Part shown: positions 17,362-22,853 of the stretch, piece after piece | Numbering within the stretch: the stretch's first letter is position 1 | Layout: the number at the start of each line of letters is the position of its first letter | Assembly (NCBI RefSeq): GCF_008373765.1 | Contig: NZ_VUJW01000010.1 | Coordinates: 62,001 to 126,000, forward strand | Direction of reading: 5' to 3' | DNA: 64,000 nucleotides | Source: Nocardioides antri | GTDB lineage: Bacteria > Actinomycetota > Actinomycetes > Propionibacteriales > Nocardioidaceae | Position numbers and translations under genes: made by a program | Notes under the pieces: model-generated | The model's input: only the letters and a program-made list of their open reading frames with translations | Told to the model about the DNA's origin: nothing | Database searches by the model: none

Positions 17362-18075
17362 CTACACGCGCCGCAGGACCGCGGTGACCTTGCCCAGGAT
17401 CGTGGCGTTCGTGCCGTCGATCGGCTCGAAGGCGTCGTTGTGGGGGAGCAGCCAGACCTTGCCGTCCTTGCGCTGGAAGGTCTTGACGGTGGCCTCGCCC
17501 TCGATCATCGCGGCGACGATCTCGCCGTTCTCGGCGGTCGGCTGCTGGCGGATGACGACGTAGTCGCCGTGGCAGATCGCCGCGTCGATCATGGACTCGC
17601 CGCTGACCTCGAGCAGGAACAGCTGGCCGTCGCCGACGAGCTGGCGCGGGAGCGGGAACACGTCCTCGATCCGCTCCTCGGCGAGGATCGGGCCGCCGGC
17701 CGCGATCCGGCCGACGACCGGCACGTTGGTGGGGAGCGGGGCGGCGTCGCCGATCCCGGTCTCGTCGTACGTCGTCTCGGTCGCCGGGCCGACGGAGCGC
17801 CGCGGCCGCATCGACTCGGGGAGGACGACCTGGAGGGCGCGCGGCAGGTTGGGGTCGCGCTTGAGGAAGCCCTTCTCCTCCAGGACCTTCAGCTGGTGGG
17901 TGACGCTCGAGGTGCTGGTGAGGCCGACGGCCTTGCCGATCTCGCGCATGCTCGGCGGATAGCCGCGCTGGTCGATGCTGTCCTTGATGTGCTGCAGCAC
18001 GCGCTGCTGCCGCGGGGTGAGCCCCGATGCGTCGGGAGGCCCGTCGGGCAGTTCGCTGACCTTCTTGTCCGCCAT
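17362..18075 (-). CDS. lexA: SOS repressor LexA
   Basis: About 237 residues from ATG 18075; an in-frame GTG at 18099 adds eight residues and cannot be excluded. The winged HTH '[33 protein letters not shown]' is at the N-terminus. The self-cleavage Ala-Gly lies in '[10 protein letters not shown]', and the Ser-Lys dyad in '[15 protein letters not shown]' and '[12 protein letters not shown]'. RecA filaments trigger cleavage and induce the regulon. It is divergent from a LysM gene across a cluster of SOS boxes, so it is almost surely autoregulated. Confidence 0.95.
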   Translation of the reverse strand: MADKKVSELPDGPPDASGLTPRQQRVLQHIKDSIDQRGYPPSMREIGKAVGLTSTSSVTHQLKVLEEKGFLKRDPNLPRALQVVLPESMRPRRSVGPATETTYDETGIGDAAPLPTNVPVVGRIAAGGPILAEERIEDVFPLPRQLVGDGQLFLLEVSGESMIDAAICHGDYVVIRQQPTAENGEIVAAMIEGEATVKTFQRKDGKVWLLPHNDAFEPIDGTNATILGKVTAVLRRV

Positions 18076-18108
18076 GACCTCGACGGTAACGCCGATCACG
18101 CCCTGGTT

Positions 18109-18229
18109 TCAAACATCTGTTCGAAGCGGCGTGTCGCGACACGCCGTCGAACATTCTTTCGAACGGTCCTTGATCCGTTCGAACACCTGATCTACTCTCG
18201 ATCATGTGTTCGATCGAACTGTTGATCGA
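18109..18229. promoter_or_regulatory. Five SOS-box-like sites between lexA and the LysM gene
   Basis: Actinobacterial LexA binds TCGAAC-N4-GTTCGA. Matches are TCAAAC-atct-GTTCGA (18109-18124), TCGAAC-attc-TTTCGA (18147-18162), TCGAAC-acct-GATCTA (18179-18194, weak right half), TCGATC-atgt-GTTCGA (18198-18213) and TCGAAC-tgtt-GATCGA (18214-18229). The last two abut. Their spread suits separate control of the two divergent genes. Confidence 0.8.
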
Positions 18230-18333
18230 ACGGCCTTTGGATCCATCTGTCGGAGGTCGTCGATAGACATCGGTCACCAACCAGATCGCCAGGACTCCGA
18301 TCGTCGGAGTCACTTCCCCCGGAGGTCACTCAG

Positions 18334-18675
18334 ATGAGCACCATCACCTTTGCCCCGCAGGTCAGCTACCACCCGCGCTCGGTCCGTCTGACGCGCCGCG
18401 GCCGGCTCGTGGTCTTCGCCTTCGGCGTGCTGCTGGCCTTCGCGCTGGGTGTGTGGTTCGCCGCCGGCTCGGTCGCCACCGACGAGGGCGGCGTCGAGCA
18501 GGTCGAGGTCGTGACCGTTGCTCCGGGCGAGACCCTGTGGGACATCGCCGCCGACGCGGCTGCCGCGACCGGCGAGGGCGACGTGGCCGACATGGTCGAC
18601 CGCATCCAGGACATGAACAGCCTCGACTCGAGCATGGTCCTTGCAGGCCAGGAGCTCCGGATCCCGACCGAGTAG
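18334..18675 (+). CDS. LysM membrane protein, probable SOS cell-division suppressor (Rv2719c/YneA-like)
   Basis: A 113-residue protein with one membrane segment (residues about 25-45, 'LVVFAFGVLLAFALGVWFAA') and an external LysM domain ('VTVAPGETLWDIAADAA' to 'MVLAGQELRIPTE'). GGAGG lies 8 bases before the ATG. A small one-pass LysM protein divergent from lexA and under SOS boxes matches the position of mycobacterial Rv2719c (ChiZ), Bacillus YneA and corynebacterial DivS, which delay division after DNA damage. The function is inferred from position and architecture; sequence identity was not measured. Confidence 0.8.
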   Translation: MSTITFAPQVSYHPRSVRLTRRGRLVVFAFGVLLAFALGVWFAAGSVATDEGGVEQVEVVTVAPGETLWDIAADAAAATGEGDVADMVDRIQDMNSLDSSMVLAGQELRIPTE

Positions 18676-18748
18676 TCGACGACTTCGTCCGCGACCTCGA
18701 CCCCCGCGGACGTGAGGGCCCACCTGTCCGGGCCCCAAGGGGAAGACG

Positions 18749-18789
18749 AAGGGCGGACCCACGACCCCGGGTCCGCCCTTCGCACTTTT
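18749..18789. terminator. Intrinsic terminator, probably bidirectional
   Basis: The stem AAGGGCGGACCC (18749-18760) pairs exactly with 18769-18780 over an 8-base loop, then CGCACTTTT follows on the plus strand. On the minus strand it lies directly after the stop of the lipoprotein gene (18789), so it can serve both. Confidence 0.85.
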
Positions 18790-19280
18790 CAGCGGCCGAT
18801 CATGCTGCCGACGGTCCCGGCCGCTGCGCCCGGCCTGGGCAGGAGGAACACCAGCTGGCGGACCGGCGCACGCTCCGAGGGGTCGACCACGAACCGGAGC
18901 GAGATCTCGTCCCGCGGCCGCGCGACCGTGATGTCGGCCGCGACCGTCACCGTCTCGCCCGACTGCTCCGTCACCATCGCTCGATCCACGCGCCACTGCC
19001 CGCCGTGGTGCACCCGCTCCGTGCCGGCGAGCACGTCCTGGCACGTCTCGCACGATGCGGCGAGCGCGGAAGCCGCAGTCGCGTCGCCGGTCCTGAGCGC
19101 GTCGTTGCGTGCGGCGATCCACGCGCGGACGGTGCCGACGGCCGACCCGGCGGAGGCCGCGGTCGTCGGAGCGCCCGACGGATCGGCCTCGGACGGGTCG
19201 TCCGCGGCACACCCGGCGACGAAGATGCTGAGCAGTGCTGCGGTCGCGATCGCAGATCCGACGCTGCGTGATGACTCCAT
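18789..19280 (-). CDS. Putative lipoprotein with CxxC pair (DUF6318-like layout)
   Basis: A 163-residue lipoprotein: 'TAALLSIFVAGCAADD' gives lipobox Cys near residue 24. A Ser/Thr/Pro/Ala linker is followed by a domain with 'AWIAARNDALRTGDATAASALAASCETC', a CxxC pair, and beta-rich sequence. The layout matches the lipoprotein at 20180-20767: helix, '(A/Y)..SGD', CxxC. I infer that they are distant paralogues. ATG 19280 is chosen because GGGAGG lies just upstream. The function is unknown. Confidence 0.7.
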   Translation of the reverse strand: MESSRSVGSAIATAALLSIFVAGCAADDPSEADPSGAPTTAASAGSAVGTVRAWIAARNDALRTGDATAASALAASCETCQDVLAGTERVHHGGQWRVDRAMVTEQSGETVTVAADITVARPRDEISLRFVVDPSERAPVRQLVFLLPRPGAAAGTVGSMIGR

Positions 19281-19400
19281 GGCAGGCCTCCCGAGAAGTG
19301 TCCCCGCCCCAGGTCCGGCGGCGGTGCCCGTAGTCAACCGGCTCGGCAACGGCCTGCGCACCGCTCGCTTCTGAACCTGTGGACAACCGTCGCTGGAGCG

Positions 19401-20180
19401 TCAGCCGTCGTAGCCGACGAGGGTCGGCCGGGCCTCGATTGCCTTCAGGTCGGCAGGCTCGCCGGCGATGGTGACGCTGCCCGGCACCGGCTGCCACTGC
19501 CCGCCGTTGACGCGGTAGTCCGCCACCCAGGTGATGTCGAGCGCGGGCCGGTAGTCCCCGGTCTGCAGGTAGTCGTGGGTGATCTCCAGCCGCGGGTACG
19601 GCGCTCCCGGCTTGTCGGTCGTGATCGACTCCCCGTCGTCGAAGTGCCAGGTGTAGGAGTGCGCCTCGATCCGCAGGTCCACGCGTTGTCCCAGCAGACG
19701 TACGGTCCGGTCCAGGGTGCGCTCCTCGGTGAAGAAGTTGGTCGCGAAGTTCACCAGGGTCCGCCCACCCGGAGGCTGGATGGTGAAGGTCGACGGCGGC
19801 AGTGGGATGCGCTGGAAGGCGACCGCGACGAGGTCGTCGGTGACGGCTGGAGCGCGCTCTTCCGACGGGCACCACCACGACTCATTTACTCGGCTGCCGT
19901 CTGGCAACTCAAGCCATGAATGGGTCTTGAAGGTTCCGTCCGGGCAGGTCAGGTTTCCTGTGCATACACCCACACAAGCGGGCTCAGAGTGGTACTGCCC
20001 GATGAGGCCGGGCTGACCTGTCGACGAAACATCGTCGCCGGGCAAGTTCTGAATCACTGAGGTGCCGAAGCCTCCGTCGCCTGGGATCACGTCCACATCT
20101 GCGTTGCCGTCATCGGCATTCGCCAGACCGGAGGATGCGAACGTCAACAGCGCCGCCAGACACGCGATCGGACGGAGCAT
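19401..20180 (-). CDS. Secreted protein with PKD-like C-terminal domain, unknown
   Basis: A 259-residue precursor with a signal peptide ('PIACLAALLTFASSGLANA'). The mature N-terminus has four closely placed Cys residues ('PACVGVCTGNLTC'). The C-terminal part, 'HSYTWHFDDGESITTDKPGAPYPRLEITHDYLQTGDYRPALDITW', resembles a PKD fold (DDG, tyrosine-rich, then 'GDY'). The start shares one base with the upstream stop, so the two genes are translationally coupled. Base composition around 19860-20180 is visibly less G+C-rich than its surroundings. I do not recognise a function. Confidence 0.7.
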   Translation of the reverse strand: MLRPIACLAALLTFASSGLANADDGNADVDVIPGDGGFGTSVIQNLPGDDVSSTGQPGLIGQYHSEPACVGVCTGNLTCPDGTFKTHSWLELPDGSRVNESWWCPSEERAPAVTDDLVAVAFQRIPLPPSTFTIQPPGGRTLVNFATNFFTEERTLDRTVRLLGQRVDLRIEAHSYTWHFDDGESITTDKPGAPYPRLEITHDYLQTGDYRPALDITWVADYRVNGGQWQPVPGSVTIAGEPADLKAIEARPTLVGYDG

Positions 20181-20767
20181 CACGCACCCTCCAAAGTGGT
20201 CACACTCCAAGCGCCCCTGATCCAGCTGACTGCAACCAACCACTTGGCGTGACCACCCGGATACTTCCTATTGAGGTCGCCGGCGTCGACCACTCTCTGA
20301 AGCCCGAGAGTTGTATGCGTTGTGATCGCCCAATCGCCACTTGGAGACTGAGCTGGCTCGAGCTTCGTGATTCGGTAATCGCCGCCGACCACGCGGCCCC
20401 CGCTTTCGTAGACGCCCTCGATGAACTGAATGCCGCCCGCGCAACCCACGCAGGACGGCTGGTCAAGTTGTTTGAGCACCTGAACGTCACCGGACTTCGT
20501 CGCGTAGTTGACGACATCCCAGTAGTACTTCACGAAGGCCTCAGCACCAGCCTGGGTGTTGGCGTTCGCCGCCGGTGGCAACGCGGGCTCGACCGGCGCA
20601 GCGTCCGTCGGCGTCGGCTCGCTCGGCGACGCAGGAGCGGACTGGCTCGTCTCGCTCGGCGAGGTGACGGGATCGGACGGATCCTCTTCCTCGCACCCCG
20701 CGCCGAGTAGCGCAACTGACAGTGTGGCGACCCCGATCAGTGATCGGCGTAGCAGCAACGAGCTCAT
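20180..20767 (-). CDS. DUF6318-type lipoprotein
   Basis: A 195-residue lipoprotein: 'LSVALLGAGCEEED' is the lipobox, followed by a Ser/Thr/Pro linker. The domain reads 'GAEAFVKYYWDVVNYATKSGDV' then 'CVGCAGGIQFIEGVYESGGRVVGGDY', the usual pattern of actinobacterial DUF6318 lipoproteins (recalled from memory, not searched). The start ATG 20767 has GGGAGGG upstream. Its leader resembles that of the gene starting at 19280. The role is unknown; the domain sits outside the membrane. Confidence 0.75.
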   Translation of the reverse strand: MSSLLLRRSLIGVATLSVALLGAGCEEEDPSDPVTSPSETSQSAPASPSEPTPTDAAPVEPALPPAANANTQAGAEAFVKYYWDVVNYATKSGDVQVLKQLDQPSCVGCAGGIQFIEGVYESGGRVVGGDYRITKLEPAQSPSGDWAITTHTTLGLQRVVDAGDLNRKYPGGHAKWLVAVSWIRGAWSVTTLEGA

Positions 20768-20883
20768 GCAGGCCCTCCCGAGAATGGTGCCTCGCCCAGA
20801 CCCGGGGGCGAGGACCCGAAGGTACTCCTGAGCCGACGAATGCCGGTACCCCTCGTCCACCGCTGTGGACAGTCGCGGCGACC

Positions 20884-21222
20884 TCACCGAGCGGCGCGCT
20901 TGCCACCCTTCGGCACGCTGGGGTCCCGCTTCGGCTTGGGGTCCGGGGCGGTGGTGAACCCGATGGCGCGGGAGAAGCGGGCGACGAGCATGAACCCCAG
21001 GAACAGGCAGGCGACGGCGCCGACGGCGGCGACACCCAGGTAGCCCCACGCCGCGTCGTCGCCGTCGTGGCGGGCGGCGGAGCCGAAGTCGATGGCGGCG
21101 TAGACGAGGTAGCCCCAGGCGACGACGCAGAGGGTGATGCCGAACGCGAGGACCAGCAGCATGGGACGGAAGCCCCGCTTCTCGCGCAGTCCCGCGCGCT
21201 TGCCACCGCTCACGGCGGTCAT
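20884..21222 (-). CDS. Two-helix membrane protein, unknown
   Basis: A 112-residue protein with two membrane segments ('MLLVLAFGITLCVVAWGYLVYAA' at about 21-43 and 'YLGVAAVGAVACLFLGFMLVARF' at about 61-83) and basic ends. No catalytic motif is seen. It belongs to the minus-strand block of membrane and lipid-anchored proteins between the LysM gene and nrdR. Confidence 0.7.
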   Translation of the reverse strand: MTAVSGGKRAGLREKRGFRPMLLVLAFGITLCVVAWGYLVYAAIDFGSAARHDGDDAAWGYLGVAAVGAVACLFLGFMLVARFSRAIGFTTAPDPKPKRDPSVPKGGKRAAR

Positions 21223-21323
21223 TCTGTCCGATCTACCAAGGCCGCGATGGCAAGACCCGCCAACCCGTCCGAGCCGCTCAGCGTCCCCACGATGCTGAGC
21301 GGCCCGGACCGGAGATCGGTGGC

Positions 21324-21833
21324 CTACTTCGGCGAGACGAGATAGGTGACGGTGACGCCGTTCGAGTCGGTGACCGCGAGCTCCACGGCGTACGACGCCG
21401 AGGTGTACTGCCCGCTGATCGAGGTGCCGTTGTCGACCTTCTCGCGGGTGGTCTCGAGACCGGCGCCAGTGAGCTGGGACTCGGCGGCGTCGTACGCCCC
21501 GGTCTTGTCGCCGCCGGCCTCGTCGACCTTGATGGTGACGTTCCAGGTCTCGGGGTTCTTGGTGTAGGTCCCGCCGAGGATCTCGCCCTCGACGACGGGC
21601 ACCTCGTCGGTCGGGAAGCCGTTCGGCAGCTCGCCGACGCTCGCCCCACCGTCGGTGGTGTCGACCTTGACGTCGCCGTCGTCGATGTCCAGGTCGACGC
21701 CCTCGCTCTTGGCGGCGTCCTCGGCCCGCTTCTCAGCCTGGTCCTGAAGCAGGTCGCCGCAGCCGACGAGGGAGAGGGCCAGCAGGGCGGCGGGGACGGC
21801 GACGAGCAGGCGGGTACGACGGAGCTGGTGCAT
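21324..21833 (-). CDS. Putative lipoprotein, unknown
   Basis: A 169-residue lipoprotein. The lipobox 'ALLALSLVGCGDLL' puts the lipid Cys near residue 25. An acidic helical stretch follows, then a compact alpha/beta domain ('GTYTKNPETWNVTIKVDEAG', 'YDAAESQLTGAGLETTREK', 'SYAVELAVTDSNGVTVTYLVSPK'). It has no known motif and is the first gene of the minus-strand block. Confidence 0.7.
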   Translation of the reverse strand: MHQLRRTRLLVAVPAALLALSLVGCGDLLQDQAEKRAEDAAKSEGVDLDIDDGDVKVDTTDGGASVGELPNGFPTDEVPVVEGEILGGTYTKNPETWNVTIKVDEAGGDKTGAYDAAESQLTGAGLETTREKVDNGTSISGQYTSASYAVELAVTDSNGVTVTYLVSPK

Positions 21834-22233
21834 GACGGCCTCCGGGTTCGAGAGCTGGCACGAACGCTAGTGACGCACGCGCGCCCGCGAATCAGCCGAA
21901 CGAACGAAATGGGCTCCTCTGAGACTTTGGTGAGACGCCGACACACCCGGGCAACACGCCGTACTTCAGGGCCCGAAGGAGGGCCTGACCTGCGCAAACG
22001 TGACCCGCCCGACATTCTCCGCAAGGAGTTCCCGAACTCCGCTTGCACCCCTGGTGGCAGAGGCGTACGGTTACCACTACATCTAGTACTTACAACGATG
22101 TAGTTCTCCACATCTAGTTCACAGAAGACGCGGAGAAGTACACAGCTAGAGCCCCACTTATGCACAGGAACGGCCCGTTCGAGGGCCTATTTCGTCATGC
22201 CCGGAACCCGATCAAGGGAAGGAGGACCGTCCC
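21834..22233 (+). promoter_or_regulatory. nrdR-nrdJ upstream region with promoter and paired NrdR boxes
   Basis: TTGCAC (22043-22048) and TACGGT (22066-22071), 17 bp apart, form a good actinobacterial promoter. Two related sites follow, ACTACATCTAGTAC (about 22076-22089) and CCACATCTAGTTCAC (about 22108-22122). Their shared CATCTAGT cores start at 22080 and 22111, 31 bp or three helical turns apart, the usual geometry of NrdR boxes. They cover the predicted transcription start, so NrdR should repress. In 21834-22040 I see nothing. Confidence 0.75.
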
Positions 22234-22728
22234 GTGCACTGCCCCTACTGCAAGCATCAGGACACCAAGGTCCTCGACTCGCGGGTGTCCGACGACGGCT
22301 GCTCGATCCGGCGTCGGCGGGTGTGCCAGGACTGCGAGAAGCGGTTCACCACCGTCGAGCTGATGCAGCTGACCGTGCTCAAGCGCTCCGGCGCGACCGA
22401 GCCGTTCAACCGCGAGAAGGCCGTCGCCGGTGTCCGCAAGGCGTGCAACGGCCGTCCGGTGAGCGAGGACGACCTCGCCCGCCTCGGCCAGGAGGTCGAG
22501 GACCAGCTGCGGCTGGCCGGGAGCCCCGAGATCGCTGCCCACGAGGTGGGCCTGGCGATCCTGGCTCCGCTGCGGCGGCTCGATGAGGTCGCCTACCTCC
22601 GGTTCGCGAGCGTCTACCGCGGCTTCGAGTCGGCCGCGGACTTCGAGAACGAGATCGCTCTCATGCGGATGGAGCGGGCCGACGTAGGTGTTGAACCTAG
22701 AGCGGCCGAACCAGCCCCCTCGGGCTGA
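22234..22728 (+). CDS. nrdR: Transcriptional repressor NrdR
   Basis: A 164-residue protein. The zinc ribbon has Cys3, Cys6, Cys31 and Cys34 ('[10 protein letters not shown]', '[10 protein letters not shown]'). The ATP-cone follows ('[31 protein letters not shown]' to '[19 protein letters not shown]'). It senses ATP/dATP and represses ribonucleotide reductase genes. The start is GTG with GGAAGGAGG upstream. It is cotranscribed with nrdJ 125 bp downstream and probably represses itself through the paired boxes. Confidence 0.95.
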   Translation: MHCPYCKHQDTKVLDSRVSDDGCSIRRRRVCQDCEKRFTTVELMQLTVLKRSGATEPFNREKAVAGVRKACNGRPVSEDDLARLGQEVEDQLRLAGSPEIAAHEVGLAILAPLRRLDEVAYLRFASVYRGFESAADFENEIALMRMERADVGVEPRAAEPAPSG

Positions 22729-22736
22729 CACAGACC

Positions 22737-22802
22737 GCCCGGGCAGGTAGTGGGGAAGCTGTCTGCCCGGGCACCAATCTCCGGCACCGAACTGTCGGTG
22801 CC
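22737..22802 (+). promoter_or_regulatory. Hairpins in the nrdR-nrdJ spacer, possible leader control
   Basis: GCCCGGGCAG (22737-22746) pairs with CTGCCCGGGC (22763-22772). GGCACCGA (22783-22790) pairs with TCGGTGCC (22795-22802) over a 4-base loop. A second GGCACC at 22770-22775 could replace the left arm of the latter and would break the first hairpin. This is either processing or attenuation between the two genes, or a plain spacer structure. Confidence 0.45.
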
Positions 22803-22853
22803 AAGAGCAACACTGGAACACAAGGATCCCGGCGCGGGGGGAACAGGAGAGTC

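Noticed and set aside
22729-22853. A cobalamin riboswitch before nrdJ
   Set aside because: The spacer is too short and lacks the B12-box consensus. Only simple hairpins are visible.
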